Assembly: GCF_000828635.1 (NCBI RefSeq)
Contig: NZ_AP012547.1
Location: 1,798,001-1,862,000 of the forward strand
From: Sulfuritalea hydrogenivorans sk43H
Lineage (GTDB): Bacteria > Pseudomonadota > Gammaproteobacteria > Burkholderiales > Rhodocyclaceae
Length of the DNA: 64,000 nt
Direction: 5' to 3'
A program made the position numbers and the translations under genes. Positions 50,027 to 61,352 of the stretch are shown here, piece by piece (position 1 is the stretch's first letter; the number at the start of each line of letters is the position of its first letter). The notes beneath the pieces are model-generated. The model did no database searches. It saw only the letters and a list, made by a program, of their open reading frames with translations, and was not told where the DNA came from.

Positions 50027-53000
50027 ATGTCTACGATTTTTCAGCAATACGAATACGCGAAACTGTCTGCTGCTGCTTACATCAATTTCGCTGGTGTTTC
50101 CTACACCGATGGACGCTTGATTGCAGAAGCGGCAAGCACGAAGCAGGGAGTCATCCCGCTCGCCCTCGCAACGCAGATGTTCGTGCGCGATCCAGTGAAT
50201 AATCCCAATCCATGGACCGTCCTCGGCGCCCCGTACAACAACGACGCTGCAGGCTTTCACGCCACGCTGTTTGGTCGGGGAACAGAGAAAGTCCTCGCCA
50301 TCGCCGGTACCGAACCCAGTGTCGGTGGGCAAGTCGATCTCGACCTGTTTCTGGCCGACATTGCCGAAATCGGCACCTACGGCGTGGCGTTCCATCAATC
50401 GGTTTCGATGATCAACTATATCCTTCGGTTAGCCGCTCCGCCGGGATCGACCGATGTGCTTCAGCTTGACCTTTTTGGGTTGCCACCGACCTCAAGCGAA
50501 TGGGACCCCGAGGCGCCGATCAATCCCGGTGCAACGGGTTGGCGCATAGAAGCGCGCCACAACGGCGTCGGCATCGGCGGAATCAACGCAGGCGATACCA
50601 TCACGGTCACCGGCCATAGCCTGGGCGGACATCTGGCAGCTTTTGCCCAACGCCTCTTCCCGAACCTGATCAGCGAGGCTATTACCTACAACGCCCCTGG
50701 CTTCGATCCCGGCACCTCGGCCAAATTCACCGACGAATTCGTCGCGTTGTTCACTCCGTTTCTTCCCGGTCCCCCGGCGGCCAGTTTCGGCGAACTCAAT
50801 ATCGCCACGCTTCGAAGCGACGACCTGGCGCCGGGCAATCCCGCCGTGGTGTCCTCGTGGATAACCGGCACGCCGCCCAGCACGCCCGAGTACATCACCG
50901 TCGAACAAAACAGCCATGGCATCGGCCAGATCGTCGACAGCCTTGCGCTGCAAAGCGTGTTTGCGCGAATGGACACAGGATTCAACGACGCCAAGGCCCG
51001 CGCGCTGTTCGACGCCGCCTCGCCCGATACCGCCAGCAGCGAAGAGCGCTTGCTCGAAGCACTGCACCGTGTGCTGGTTGGATCGATCGACAAGCTTCCC
51101 GAGGTCAAGGCTGGCGGATTGCCGGAATATTCCAGTGATGGCAATTTCGCTGCCCGCACCGAGTGGTATGACAAGTTCGTCAAGGTAGAAGCTGCAATCG
51201 TCGCGCGTCCTGCTTTACAGCTTGAATCCCTCGTTGACAAACCCGCCGCCGCCCTGGCCAACCTCGCCAAAGACGGCGACATCGACGCCACGGCCTACCG
51301 CTACGCCCTCAAAGCCGGCAATCCCTTCGCCATCCTCGGCGTCCCCACGCTCTACACCCCGCACAACCCGAACGGCGAACTCGATCTCTACGACCCTGCC
51401 ACCGGCAAGGGCGACCTGTCCGAACAATGGATCAAGGATCGCAGCGCCTACCTGACCTGGGTCTTGCGCGCCAACACCGATGACCTCCCCGCTCCTGGCG
51501 GCAAGACCAGCTTCGACGGCAGCAAGTACGGTTCCCAGGATTCGCGCAACTGGGAATTCACCAGCCTCGACCCCGACTCCGCCAAGACCCGCACGATCCT
51601 CGTCAAGGGCAGCATGCTCGGCGGCACCAACAAGATCATCTTCGGCAGCGACAGTGCGGAAGATGAGGCCAAGCCGATCAGCGGTGGAGTTGGCGACGAT
51701 CGCCTGTACGGCATGGCCGGCAACGATCAACTCAACGGCGGCGCTGGCAACGACCACCTCGAAGGCGGCCGTGGCGCCGACACCCTGATCGGCGGCAAGG
51801 GCAACGACAAACTGATTGGCGGCCTGGGCGACGATACTTACGTCTACAGCACCGTCGGTCTTGGCGACGGCCTCGACACGATCATCGACGGCGACGGGCT
51901 TGGCAAGATCAAGATCGACAACGAGGTGCTAGGCAAAGGCATCGGCAGTGATCGCGTTTACGAGTTCATCGACACTACAAACGTAAAACACAGCTACCTC
52001 TTCCTCACCGGCAACGCCAGCACCGGCGGCGACCTGCTGATCGACGGCAAGATCACCGTCAAGAACTACAAGAACGGCAACCTCGGCATCACCCTCGACA
52101 CCGCGCCGATCGTGGCGCCGGAAACCACCAACGTCATCACCCGGACCGGTCAGAGCAAGGTGATTTACGACGGGCCCGGTAACGACCACATCATCGGCAG
52201 CGCCGACGACGACAGCATTGAGCAAGACCAGATTTCCCCGGGTGTCCTTCGGGGCGCCGGCGACGACCTGATCGAAGCCGGCACCGGCAACGATGGCGCC
52301 GCCGCCGGCCTGGGCAACGACGTCATCCTCGGTGGCGCAGGCTACGACACTCTCATGGGTGGACCGGGCGACGACCGTCTCTACGCCGATGCCGAAATCA
52401 GCATCGAAGCCGCCATCACTAACGGAAACACACAGGCCGGAAGCGGGAGAGGGGAAGTGCTGAACGGCGATCAGAGCTGGAATATCGGCGCACCGGACGG
52501 CAACGACCTATTGATCGGTGGCGCCGGCAACGACATCCTCGAAGGCAATGGCGGGCAGGACATCCTCATCGGCGGCGCGGGCGACGACGACATCATCGGC
52601 GACGTCAGCTTCATCCGCGATCTTCTAACGGGGACGATACAAAGCAACAACCCGTTCTACTGGGAGATGCAGGCCAACCGCAACTTCTGGGCGCCGTGGT
52701 ATTACGACCACGGTTACGGCAACCTGGTCGAACCCAGTGCCATGGGCAACGCCGACGTCATCTACGCCGGCAACGGCAACGACTTCGTCTGGGGCGCCTA
52801 TGGCAACGACGTGATCTTTGGCGAAGGCGACGATGATCGTCTGGTCGGCGAGGGCGACAATGACATCATCCTGGGCGGCACAGGTAACGACGTGATCTGG
52901 GGTGATGGAGGGGTTATGAGCACCGTGGTCGAAGGCGCCGACTACCTCGACGGCGGCGAGGGCAACGACACGATCTACGGCGGCGGCGGCGAGGACGTCC

Positions 53001-56000
53001 TGCTCGGCGGCACCGGCACCAACACCCTCTACGGCGGTGCCGGGCGCGACACCTACGTCTTCGAGAAAGGCAGCCAGAACACCGTCTACGACACCGGAGA
53101 CAACAGCTACCGCTTCGGCGCCGGCGTCGATGCGGCCAGCGTCAAGCTCAAAGTCGGCTCGCTGCGCCTGGAATTCGGCGACGGCGAGGGCGGCGACGTG
53201 CACCTAATGAACGTCGATCACAACGACCTCTTCAGCAGCCTGGGCAGCACCCAGTTCGAGTTCGCCGACGGCTCCGTCCTGAGTTCCACCGAACTGCTGG
53301 CGCGGGGCTTCGACATCGAGGGCACCGACGGCGACGATACCCTCACCGGCACAAGTGTCGCCGATCGCATCAACGGCAGGAAGGGCAACGACACCCTGAT
53401 GGGTGGCGCCGGCGTGGATACCTACCTCTACCAGCGCGGCGATGGCGCCGACATCATTGCCGACAGCGCGGGCTGGCGCTGGGACGCTGAGGTGGGCGCG
53501 TCGCTGCGTGAGGGCAATGTCCTGAGCCTGGGGGCGGGCATCGCCGTGAGCGACATCACGGCGAGACTGGATAGGGACAGCGGACGCATCGTGCTCGACC
53601 TGGATGGCGGTGACCGTATCGACATCGGCTCACAGTATGAGCACACGATTCAGGCGCTGAAATTCGCCGACGGATCGGCGCTGGCCATTGAAGAGTTCTT
53701 CACCCAACGCCCGATTGAAGTGAGCGGAACGGTGGAGGCGGAGTCGTTGTCCGGCACGATGTACACGGACCGCATTGCGGGCGCCGGCGGCGATGATGTC
53801 CTGGCGGGTGGTACGGGAAGCGATATCTATATCTACAACATCGGCGATGGCACGGACAGAATTCAGGATACCTTAGATGATGCGAACGTGCTGCAGTTCG
53901 GCGCCGGCATTGCTCCGGCCAGCATCACGCCGCTGCTGGCCACCGACTGGCTGACGCTGGGCTTGGATGGCGGCAGCATTGCGCTGGGGGCCATGACCGA
54001 TCCGGCCGTCACGTCATTGCGCTTCGAAGACGGTACGACTCAAACGCTGGCGGACTTTCTAGAACAGCGAGGAGTGGTTCAATCCATCGCCACGGCGGGC
54101 GACGATGTCATGGCGATGTTCGGCGGCGATCAAGTCTTGCAGGGCCAAGTTGGCGACGATCGGCTGTATGGCAGCGCTCGCGACGATGTCCTCGACGGCG
54201 GATCGGGCAACGATACGCTGATCGGCGGCGCCGGCAACGATACCTATGTGTATCGGCTCGGCGACGGGGCGGACCGGATAGTGGACTACTACGCGAATAC
54301 CTTGAGTTTTGGGGTAGGCATTGCGGCAGACACGATAGCGCCCGTGTACGACGTCAATGCGCTGACGCTTGATCTTTCGAACGGCGACAGCATCGAAATC
54401 GGGGCGCTCGACAATCTCGCGATCCAGACGCTTCGATTTTCGGATGGCGTGTCGCTCTCCGTTGCCCAACTGATCGAGCAGCGAGGAGGCTTCGTGGAAA
54501 GGGGTTCGGATGATGACGATGTTCTTGTCGCGGGCTTGTTTGTCGGGCGAATCGAAGGTCTGGCCGGGAACGACGAATTGCACTGCGGAAACGGCAGGCA
54601 GACCCTCGTTGGCGGCCTGGGGGACGACATCCTTGCTGGCGGGGCGGGCGACGATACCTATATCTTCAATCGCGGCGACGGGGCCGACGTGATAGAGGAC
54701 CGGTCGTGGGCTTGGGCCGGCGAAGGAGGCGAAGGCAGGGTACCCGAGACCAATGCCTTGATCCTGGGAAATGGCATTGCGCCGGCAACGACCCAGGCCG
54801 TTGTGGACTTCAACGGAAATGTGACGCTGGATTTCGGGGAGGGCGATAGCGTCAGGGTAGGTCGGGAAAATGACGCCGCAATTCAGGAAATCCGCTTTGC
54901 CGACGGCAGCGCATTTTCGGTGACCGATATCCTTTTGGGACGGCCGACGGCAAGATCGGTCGCCGGGCAAATCGCGAACGAGGACGAGGCATTCAGCTTC
55001 GCGCTGCCCGCGAACACGTTCGCCGATCCCAATGGCGATTCTTTGACGTATTCCGTCAATTTGGCCGATGGAAGCGATTTGCCCTCATGGTTGAGTTTCG
55101 ATGCGCAAACGGGCGTGTTCAGCGGGACTCCGGGCAACGCGGATGTGGGAACTCTCGACATCGCGGTAACCGTCACGGACCCCCATGGCAACCAAGGCAC
55201 GGCAAGGCTTGCGCTTCAAGTGGCGAACGTGAATGATGCGCCGGTCGTCACGGCGGCAATAGCCGGTCAGGTAACCGCGCCAGATCGGGCCTATGAGTTT
55301 GCGGTCCCCGATGGGAGCTTCGGTGATATTGATACCGGCGACGTGCTGATGCTGACAGGCAGCCTGGCCGATGGTTCCGCGCTGCCGGCCTGGTTGAGCT
55401 TCGATGCTGCAACACGCAGCTTTACCGGCACCCCGGCAAATGGCGACGCGGGAATGCTTGAGCTGAAGGTCACGGCAACCGATCTGGCGGGCGGCAGCGT
55501 AAGCCAGAACTTCATGCTGACTGTCGATGCCGATCTTGGCGCAAGTCTGAGCGGAACTTCCGGTGACGACGAACTTATCGGAACCAGCCTCAACGACACG
55601 CTGGACGGCGGTGCCGGAGACGATTTCCTCAACGGCGGCAGGGGCAGGGATGTCTATCTCATCGGCCCGGGCGGCGGATACGACTCCATCTATGAGCGCC
55701 AAGACGGGCCGGTGTCGATTGCGGGCGAGGAGGCAGACACCATCCGCTTCACTGCAGGGATCAGCCCCGACGATGTGACGCTGGTCACCGGTGAGGGCGA
55801 AAGCCTGCTGATGCTGTCGATCGGCGACGGGGTTGGTTCCGTGGATTTGATGTTCTGGCCGGAAACCATGCCCCGGGTCGAGTTTGCCGATGATACGGTA
55901 TGGTCACCCGGTATGTTGCAAGAGACGCTGGCGGGATCGGTCTTTGGCGACGAGTACTTCCGGATACTCATCGGGTCCACTGAGGATGAAGCGCTGGAAG

Positions 56001-59000
56001 CCGACACGGATGCCGTTATCGAAATGCATGGCATGGCCGGCAACGACACACTCATCGCGGGGGAAGCCGATGGCGCATTACTGATTGGTGGCGCTGGCGA
56101 GGACACCCTGATCGGCGGCACGGGTTCGAACGGCTATTTCATCGACAGACACAGCGGCAACGACACCGTGATCGTTTCGGTCGGGAGTGAAATATGGAAT
56201 GGGCTTGAATTGGGCGGGGACATAGCGCAAGACCAGTTGCGCTTTGCCCGTCATACCGGCGAAGACGGTCGTGATCTGACTGTTTTGATCGACGGCAGCG
56301 ACACCACGGCGACGATCAAGGGCTGGTATGACGCGGTAAACCCGAGCCGTCTCGACAGCCTCTACTTCTGGGCAACCGAGGAAGAATTGTCCGGCGCCGA
56401 GCTCGACGCCGCGATCCAGGCCGACAACGCCACAACCGGAACGCTCACCCTCTCGGGCGACGCCGCCCAGAACCAGACGCTCGTCGCGGTCAATACGCTG
56501 GCCGATCTGGATGGCCTCGTTGGCCTGGGCTATCAATGGCAGTCGTCGGCCGACGGCAGTGTCTGGAGCGACATCGACGGCGCCACGACCGGCAGCCTGC
56601 TGCTGACCGAGGCCGCCGTGGGGCGGCAAGTGCGTGTCGTGGCCTCCTATGCCGATCGGGAAGGAAGGATCGGGAGCGTGGCGAGTGTTGCGACGGCCGC
56701 CATCGCCAACGTCAATGATGCCCCGGTGGTAAACATCGCGATAGCGAACCAGTCGGCGCGCGAGAACGATGCCTTCGTCTTCGAGCTGCCGTCGGCAACG
56801 TTTGCCGATGCCGATGCCGGCGACAGCCTGGCCGTGTCGGCAAGGCTGGCCAACGGCGACCCCTTGCCCGCATGGCTGAGCTTCGACGCCGCTACGGGGC
56901 GACTGATCGGCACCCCCGCTCACGCTGACGCCGGGGAGTTGCAGATCGTCGTGACCGCGACCGACCTAGCCGGAGCCACCATCAGCCAGACCTTCGCTTT
57001 GACGGTCGAGGCGCTTGCGGGCGTCACGCTGACTGGCACTGCCGGCAACGACATCCTCACGGGAGGCATCGGCGACGACACCCTGGATGGTGGCGCCGGG
57101 CGCGACCGGATGATCGGCGGCGCTGGCAACGACATCTATGTCGTCGACACCACGGGCGAGGTTATTGTTGAACTGACTGGCGAAGGCATGGACACGGTTC
57201 AGTCAGGCGTATCCCTCACGCTGGCCGCCAATGTGGAGAACCTCACGCTTCTCGGTACCGCCAATATTTCCGGTACCGGCAACGCACTGAACAACCTGCT
57301 GACGGGCAATAGCGGCAACAACACGCTCAACGGCGTTGCGGGTGCCGACACCCTGATCGGTGGCTTGGGCAACGACAGCTACTACGTCGATAGTGCCGGC
57401 GACATCGTCACCGAAGCCCTCGACGAAGGCACCGACCGGGTCATTTCGAGCATCAGCTACACCTTGGGCGAGCATCTGGAGAACCTGACCCTGACGGGCA
57501 CCGAGGCCATCGACGGTACCGGCAACGAACTCAACAACGTGATCGTCGGCAACAGTGCTGGCAATGTGCTTAGCGGCTTGGGCGGAAATGACAGCCTGAG
57601 CGGCGGCATCGGCAGCGATACCCTGTTCGGCGGGGAAGGCAACGACACCCTGAACGGCAGTGCCGGAGACGACAACATGGCCGGCGGCCTGGGCAACGAC
57701 AGCTACTACGTCGATAGCGCCGGTGATGTCGTTACCGAAACCCTCGACGAAGGCACCGATCGCGTCATTTCGAGCATCAGCTACACACTGGGTGAGCATT
57801 TGGAGAACCTGACCCTGACGGGCACCGAGGCCATCGACGGCACCGGCAACGCGCAGAACAACGTGATCGTCGGCAACAGTGTTGGCAATGTCCTCAGCGG
57901 CCTGGGCGGCAACGACAGCCTGAGTGGCGGCATCGGCAGCGATACCCTGTTCGGCGGGGAAGGCAACGACACCCTGAACGGCAGCGCCGGAGACGACAAC
58001 ATGGCCGGCGGCCTGGGCAACGACAGCTACTACGTCGATAGCGCCGGCGACATCGTCACCGAAGTCCTCGACGAAGGCACCGATCGCGTCATTTCGAGCA
58101 TCAGCTACACCTTGGGCGAGCACCTGGAGAACCTGACCCTGACGGGCACCGAGGCCATCGACGGCACCGGCAACGCGCAGAACAACGTGATCGTCGGCAA
58201 CAGTGTTGGCAATGTCCTCAGCGGCTTGGGCGGCAACGACAGCCTGAGCGGCGGCATTGGCAGCGATACCCTGTTCGGCGGGGAAGGCAACGACACCCTG
58301 AACGGCAGCGCCGGTGATGACAGCATGACGGGGGGGCTCGGCAACGACAGCTACTACGTCGATAGGGCCGGTGATGTCGTTACCGAAGTCCTCGACGAAG
58401 GCACCGATCGCGTCATTTCGAGCATCAGCTACACCTTGGGCGAGCATCTGGAGAACTTGACCCTGACGGGCACCGAGGCCATCAACGGCACCGGCAACGA
58501 GCTCAACAACGTGATCGTCGGCAACAGCACCGGAAACGTGCTTAGCGGTTTGGGCGGCAACGACAGCCTGAGCGGCGGCATCGGCGACGACGCACTGGAT
58601 GGCGGGGCAGGCAACGACAGGATGACTGGCGGGCAGGGGAACGATACTTATCGGCTTGGCTTGGGCAGCGGCGCTGATATCGTCGTGGAAAACGACGCCT
58701 CTGCCGGCAATACCGACGTGGCCGAGTTCCTCGCGGGTATAGCTACCGATCAGATCTGGCTGCGCCATGTCGGCAATAGTCTGGAAGCCAGCATCATCGG
58801 CACCACGGACAGACTGACGGTGCAGAACTGGTATTTGGGCGACCAATATCACGTCGAACAGTTCAGGACCGCCGACGGCAAGCTGTTGCTCGATAGCCAG
58901 GTCGAAAACCTGGTGCAGGCGATGGCAGCCTTCGCTCCACCGGCGGCCGGCCAGACCACACTGCCGCCGACGTACCAGGACACGCTGGCACCGGTCATCG

Positions 59001-59017
59001 CGGCGAACTGGCAGTAG
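50027..59017 (+). CDS. Giant type I-secreted RTX protein with lipase-like N-terminal domain
   Basis: 2996 residues, no signal peptide, acidic and Gly/Asp-rich. Residues 1-330 form an alpha/beta-hydrolase lipase-like domain: nucleophile Ser198 in [16 protein letters not shown], strand [10 protein letters not shown], candidate His in [14 protein letters not shown]. From about 551 on, several blocks of GGxGNDxLx RTX nonapeptides alternate with haemolysin-related domains ([11 protein letters not shown] ... [13 protein letters not shown]). Three cadherin-like/He_PIG domains lie at about 1645-1740, 1744-1838 and 2239-2330. Four tandem 108-residue repeats occupy about 2445-2860. The last 120 residues ([20 protein letters not shown] ... 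APVIAANWQ) are a typical T1SS secretion tail. It is probably a secreted or surface lipase/adhesin needing Ca2+ to fold. Confidence 0.92.
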   Translation: MSTIFQQYEYAKLSAAAYINFAGVSYTDGRLIAEAASTKQGVIPLALATQMFVRDPVNNPNPWTVLGAPYNNDAAGFHATLFGRGTEKVLAIAGTEPSVGGQVDLDLFLADIAEIGTYGVAFHQSVSMINYILRLAAPPGSTDVLQLDLFGLPPTSSEWDPEAPINPGATGWRIEARHNGVGIGGINAGDTITVTGHSLGGHLAAFAQRLFPNLISEAITYNAPGFDPGTSAKFTDEFVALFTPFLPGPPAASFGELNIATLRSDDLAPGNPAVVSSWITGTPPSTPEYITVEQNSHGIGQIVDSLALQSVFARMDTGFNDAKARALFDAASPDTASSEERLLEALHRVLVGSIDKLPEVKAGGLPEYSSDGNFAARTEWYDKFVKVEAAIVARPALQLESLVDKPAAALANLAKDGDIDATAYRYALKAGNPFAILGVPTLYTPHNPNGELDLYDPATGKGDLSEQWIKDRSAYLTWVLRANTDDLPAPGGKTSFDGSKYGSQDSRNWEFTSLDPDSAKTRTILVKGSMLGGTNKIIFGSDSAEDEAKPISGGVGDDRLYGMAGNDQLNGGAGNDHLEGGRGADTLIGGKGNDKLIGGLGDDTYVYSTVGLGDGLDTIIDGDGLGKIKIDNEVLGKGIGSDRVYEFIDTTNVKHSYLFLTGNASTGGDLLIDGKITVKNYKNGNLGITLDTAPIVAPETTNVITRTGQSKVIYDGPGNDHIIGSADDDSIEQDQISPGVLRGAGDDLIEAGTGNDGAAAGLGNDVILGGAGYDTLMGGPGDDRLYADAEISIEAAITNGNTQAGSGRGEVLNGDQSWNIGAPDGNDLLIGGAGNDILEGNGGQDILIGGAGDDDIIGDVSFIRDLLTGTIQSNNPFYWEMQANRNFWAPWYYDHGYGNLVEPSAMGNADVIYAGNGNDFVWGAYGNDVIFGEGDDDRLVGEGDNDIILGGTGNDVIWGDGGVMSTVVEGADYLDGGEGNDTIYGGGGEDVLLGGTGTNTLYGGAGRDTYVFEKGSQNTVYDTGDNSYRFGAGVDAASVKLKVGSLRLEFGDGEGGDVHLMNVDHNDLFSSLGSTQFEFADGSVLSSTELLARGFDIEGTDGDDTLTGTSVADRINGRKGNDTLMGGAGVDTYLYQRGDGADIIADSAGWRWDAEVGASLREGNVLSLGAGIAVSDITARLDRDSGRIVLDLDGGDRIDIGSQYEHTIQALKFADGSALAIEEFFTQRPIEVSGTVEAESLSGTMYTDRIAGAGGDDVLAGGTGSDIYIYNIGDGTDRIQDTLDDANVLQFGAGIAPASITPLLATDWLTLGLDGGSIALGAMTDPAVTSLRFEDGTTQTLADFLEQRGVVQSIATAGDDVMAMFGGDQVLQGQVGDDRLYGSARDDVLDGGSGNDTLIGGAGNDTYVYRLGDGADRIVDYYANTLSFGVGIAADTIAPVYDVNALTLDLSNGDSIEIGALDNLAIQTLRFSDGVSLSVAQLIEQRGGFVERGSDDDDVLVAGLFVGRIEGLAGNDELHCGNGRQTLVGGLGDDILAGGAGDDTYIFNRGDGADVIEDRSWAWAGEGGEGRVPETNALILGNGIAPATTQAVVDFNGNVTLDFGEGDSVRVGRENDAAIQEIRFADGSAFSVTDILLGRPTARSVAGQIANEDEAFSFALPANTFADPNGDSLTYSVNLADGSDLPSWLSFDAQTGVFSGTPGNADVGTLDIAVTVTDPHGNQGTARLALQVANVNDAPVVTAAIAGQVTAPDRAYEFAVPDGSFGDIDTGDVLMLTGSLADGSALPAWLSFDAATRSFTGTPANGDAGMLELKVTATDLAGGSVSQNFMLTVDADLGASLSGTSGDDELIGTSLNDTLDGGAGDDFLNGGRGRDVYLIGPGGGYDSIYERQDGPVSIAGEEADTIRFTAGISPDDVTLVTGEGESLLMLSIGDGVGSVDLMFWPETMPRVEFADDTVWSPGMLQETLAGSVFGDEYFRILIGSTEDEALEADTDAVIEMHGMAGNDTLIAGEADGALLIGGAGEDTLIGGTGSNGYFIDRHSGNDTVIVSVGSEIWNGLELGGDIAQDQLRFARHTGEDGRDLTVLIDGSDTTATIKGWYDAVNPSRLDSLYFWATEEELSGAELDAAIQADNATTGTLTLSGDAAQNQTLVAVNTLADLDGLVGLGYQWQSSADGSVWSDIDGATTGSLLLTEAAVGRQVRVVASYADREGRIGSVASVATAAIANVNDAPVVNIAIANQSARENDAFVFELPSATFADADAGDSLAVSARLANGDPLPAWLSFDAATGRLIGTPAHADAGELQIVVTATDLAGATISQTFALTVEALAGVTLTGTAGNDILTGGIGDDTLDGGAGRDRMIGGAGNDIYVVDTTGEVIVELTGEGMDTVQSGVSLTLAANVENLTLLGTANISGTGNALNNLLTGNSGNNTLNGVAGADTLIGGLGNDSYYVDSAGDIVTEALDEGTDRVISSISYTLGEHLENLTLTGTEAIDGTGNELNNVIVGNSAGNVLSGLGGNDSLSGGIGSDTLFGGEGNDTLNGSAGDDNMAGGLGNDSYYVDSAGDVVTETLDEGTDRVISSISYTLGEHLENLTLTGTEAIDGTGNAQNNVIVGNSVGNVLSGLGGNDSLSGGIGSDTLFGGEGNDTLNGSAGDDNMAGGLGNDSYYVDSAGDIVTEVLDEGTDRVISSISYTLGEHLENLTLTGTEAIDGTGNAQNNVIVGNSVGNVLSGLGGNDSLSGGIGSDTLFGGEGNDTLNGSAGDDSMTGGLGNDSYYVDRAGDVVTEVLDEGTDRVISSISYTLGEHLENLTLTGTEAINGTGNELNNVIVGNSTGNVLSGLGGNDSLSGGIGDDALDGGAGNDRMTGGQGNDTYRLGLGSGADIVVENDASAGNTDVAEFLAGIATDQIWLRHVGNSLEASIIGTTDRLTVQNWYLGDQYHVEQFRTADGKLLLDSQVENLVQAMAAFAPPAAGQTTLPPTYQDTLAPVIAANWQ
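57361..58610 (+). repeat. Four tandem 324-bp repeats within the RTX gene
   Basis: Units begin near 57361, 57685, 58009 and 58333, each coding for [50 protein letters not shown] and a [12 protein letters not shown] block. DNA identity between units looks very high and the period is constant at 324 bp, so unequal recombination can change copy number without breaking the frame. The fourth unit diverges at its end ([17 protein letters not shown]). Confidence 0.9.
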
Positions 59018-59072
59018 TTCGGAACGGCCACCCCTCTCGTACCGCTTGGTCCGGGAGGGGCTTAAGTACCAT

Positions 59073-59148
59073 CGTACGGAATAGGTACGTACGGAGTCGT
59101 TGCGCAGCGTTGGTTTTAGGTCTAAACTCTGCCGTAATTCTTCCGTAC
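59073..59148. promoter_or_regulatory. CGTACGGA repeats, candidate operator of the TacA-type antitoxin
   Basis: CGTACGGA at 59073-59080 and 59088-59095 (15 bp apart) and an inverted TCCGTAC at 59142-59148, all within 90 bp upstream of the antitoxin ATG at 59163. Ribbon-helix-helix antitoxins bind such short repeats. The preceding CCCCTCTC ... GGGAGGGG hairpin (about 59031-59060) may end RTX transcription. Confidence 0.4.
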
Positions 59149-59162
59149 AGATGGTTCTTATC

Positions 59163-59450
59163 ATGCCTACCGCTGTCCAAGCCCACGAACGCATCGATCT
59201 GCGCACGTCGCCTGAAATCAAGGAGTTGATTGTCCGCGCCGCCTCTACTGCCGGGATGTCGGTCAGCGCGTTTCTGCTGGGAACGGCCCAGGAGCGCGCC
59301 CGGCAGATACTTGCCGATCAGGAAATGATGACCCTGACATCGCGGGACTGGAACGCCTTTGCCAAGGCGCTGGATAACGCGGACAAATCCCGGCCGAAGC
59401 TTTCTGCCGCGATGAAGCGTCACCGTGACTGGCAGCAGGACAAGGCTTGA
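59163..59450 (+). CDS. tacA: DUF1778 (TacA-type) antitoxin
   Basis: 95 residues. AHERIDLRTSPEIKELIVRAASTAGMSVSAFLLGTAQERARQIL is the ribbon-helix-helix DNA-binding part of DUF1778 proteins. The C-terminal helix TLTSRDWNAFAKALDNADKSRPKLSAAMKRH wraps the toxin. It represses its operon and neutralises the acetyltransferase encoded next; stops and starts overlap (TTGA). Confidence 0.9.
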   Translation: MPTAVQAHERIDLRTSPEIKELIVRAASTAGMSVSAFLLGTAQERARQILADQEMMTLTSRDWNAFAKALDNADKSRPKLSAAMKRHRDWQQDKA

Positions 59451-59947
59451 CGGCTATCTCATCGATCAGCGTCGAACCGCTGGCGACGCACCATGATCGG
59501 CGCTCGTTTTCCTGTGGCGTCGGCGCCCTGGATGAATACCTGAGGCGTTTTGCGCGGCAGCATGCCGAGACCAATGTCAGCCGCACCTATGTGGCGGTCG
59601 ATGGCCCGGTAATTCATGGCTTCTACAGCTTGGCCATGTCGGGCATTCGACGAGAAAACCTTCCGACGAAGCATGCCAACCGCTTTCCCAACTTTCCATT
59701 GCCTGTTGCGCGTCTGGCTCGCCTAGCGGTTGACGTGCGTTACCAGCGGCAAGGGCTGGGGGACTTGCTGCTGGCCGATGCCCTGCAGCGCTGCCTTCGG
59801 CTGTCGGCCGAGATCGGAATGGTCGGCGTGATTTTGGACGCCAAGGACGAGCAGGCGCGAGGCTGGTATGAACGCTATGAATTCGAGCGTTTGCCGGATT
59901 CGCCCTTGACCCTGTGGTTGCCGACAGCCGCTATTGAGAATCTGTAG
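59447..59947 (+). CDS. tacT: GNAT-family toxin, TacT type (TTG start)
   Basis: 166 residues. FSCGVGALDEYLRRFARQHAETNVSRTYVAVD and LARLAVDVRYQRQGLGDLLLADALQR (acetyl-CoA loop R/QxxGxG) identify a TacT-type N-acetyltransferase. YERYEFERLPDSPLTLWLP is the usual finish. Such toxins acetylate aminoacyl-tRNA and stop translation. TTG 59447 overlaps the antitoxin stop by 4 bp. No later start fits the family N-terminus. Confidence 0.9.
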   Translation: MTAISSISVEPLATHHDRRSFSCGVGALDEYLRRFARQHAETNVSRTYVAVDGPVIHGFYSLAMSGIRRENLPTKHANRFPNFPLPVARLARLAVDVRYQRQGLGDLLLADALQRCLRLSAEIGMVGVILDAKDEQARGWYERYEFERLPDSPLTLWLPTAAIENL

Positions 59948-60021
59948 CGGTGCAAGGGCTGCAAGACGCAAAAATGTTCTGAAGGTGGGGCAGGGCGGCA
60001 ACGGACCAACGATAATCACGC

Positions 60022-61170
60022 ATGCACCAAGACCTCGCCACCCCGCTTCCAAGACCCCGCCGCCTGTCGCCCCTCAAGGGCCTGTGGCCCTTCCTGCGGC
60101 CTTACCGGGAGCGCATTGTGCTGGCCTTCGTGCTGCTGTGCATCGGCTCCGCCACCATCCTGCTGGTGCCGCTGGCTTTTCGCGACCTGATCGATTTCGG
60201 CTTCGGCGAGCGGGAGCGTGCGACGGGCGGCTTGCTCGGCGCCTTGAGCCTCAATGGGCATTTCATCGCGCTGTTCGCACTGGCGAGCTTCTGGGCGCTG
60301 GCCGTGGCGGCGCGCTTCTATACCGTGTCATGGATTGGCGAGCGGGTAACCGCGGATTTGCGCAACGCGGTTTATTCAAGGGTGCTGGCGCAGTCGCCGC
60401 AATTCTTCGAGACGCTGCAGACGGGGGAGGTGCTGTCGCGGCTGACGGGCGACACGACGCTGATCCAGACGGTGGTCGGCAGTTCGATCTCGATGGGCCT
60501 GCGCAGCCTGTTCCAGTTCGTCGGCGGCATGGTCATGCTGGCCGTCACCAGTTTTTACTTGTTCTCCCTGAACCTGGGCCTGATGGCCTTGCTGATCCTG
60601 CCGATCATCGCCATCGGCCGCAAGGTCAAGAAGCTCTCGCGAGAATCGCAGGATCGCATCGCGGATGCCTCGGCGCTGGCCGGCGAGATCCTCAATGCCA
60701 TGCCGACGGTGCAGGCCTATACGCAGGAGCCGCAGGAAACGCAGCGCTTCGCCGATCGCACCGACAAGAGCTTCGCGACGGCGATCAGGCGTACGCGGGT
60801 GAGGGCGGCGCTGACGGTGCTCATCATCACGGCCGTGATGGGAACCATCATTTTCGTGCTGTGGATAGGCGCGCGGCAGGTGCATGAGGGCATCCTGACC
60901 GGCGGGCAGTTGGCATCCTTTGTGTTGTATGCGGCACTGGTGGCGGGCGGGGTAGGGACCATGGCCGAGGTGTGGGGCGACGTGATGCGCGCGGCCGGGG
61001 CAACCGAGCGCCTGCTGGAGCTGCTGCATGCGGAATCGGCGATCCGCGAGGTGGCACGACCGGAGACGCCGGCGCACCCTGCGCGGGCCGCGATCCGCTT
61101 CGATCACGTCAGTTTCAGCTATCCGGCGCGCCCGCAAACGCGCGCCTTGGACGACATCTGCCTGGACATT
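60022..61170 (+). pseudogene. ABC exporter gene truncated by a Tn3-family transposon
   Basis: About 383 native codons remain. The permease half is complete, with six membrane helices (RERIVLAFVLLCIGSATILLVPLAF; IALFALASFWALAVAARFYTVSWIGERV; and so on) and the coupling region TGEVLSRLTGDTTLIQTVV. The ATPase part stops after IRFDHVSFSYPARPQTRALDDICLDI, before the Walker A motif. The frame then runs 28 codons into transposon DNA to a TGA at 61252-61254. The type resembles MsbA-like/ABCB half-transporters. Without an ATPase site it cannot function. The rest may lie beyond the transposon, outside the window. Confidence 0.9.
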
Positions 61171-61251
61171 AGGGTTCCCGTACTTTCCGTGCTGAGTTTG
61201 GCGGTTTCTCCGTTTAGCTCCTTACGGTACGGGCCTCCGGCGCCCGCATGT

Positions 61252-61263
61252 TGACTATAGTCA
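61252..61263. promoter_or_regulatory. 12-bp palindrome in the transposon leader
   Basis: TGACTATAGTCA is its own reverse complement and lies 90 bp upstream of the transposase start. It could be an operator for the transposase or part of a recombination site. CCCGTAC (61177-61183 region) and GTACGGG (61226-61232 region) form a second inverted pair nearby. Confidence 0.4.
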
Positions 61264-61352
61264 GCACCATTTCCCTGTGGTTTCAGTAGCTTGGTTGACC
61301 AAACCCCTCGCTCTGGCGCAGGATTCGCCTCTTCGCGTCCTAGGAGGCAGTC

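Noticed and set aside
57361-58610. A CRISPR array
   Set aside because: The periodic repeats are 324 bp, in frame, and code for RTX-type protein. There are no short direct repeats with unique spacers and no cas genes.
57203-59221. A 672-codon open frame antisense to the RTX repeats
   Set aside because: Its own internal repetition simply mirrors the 324-bp repeats of the RTX gene.
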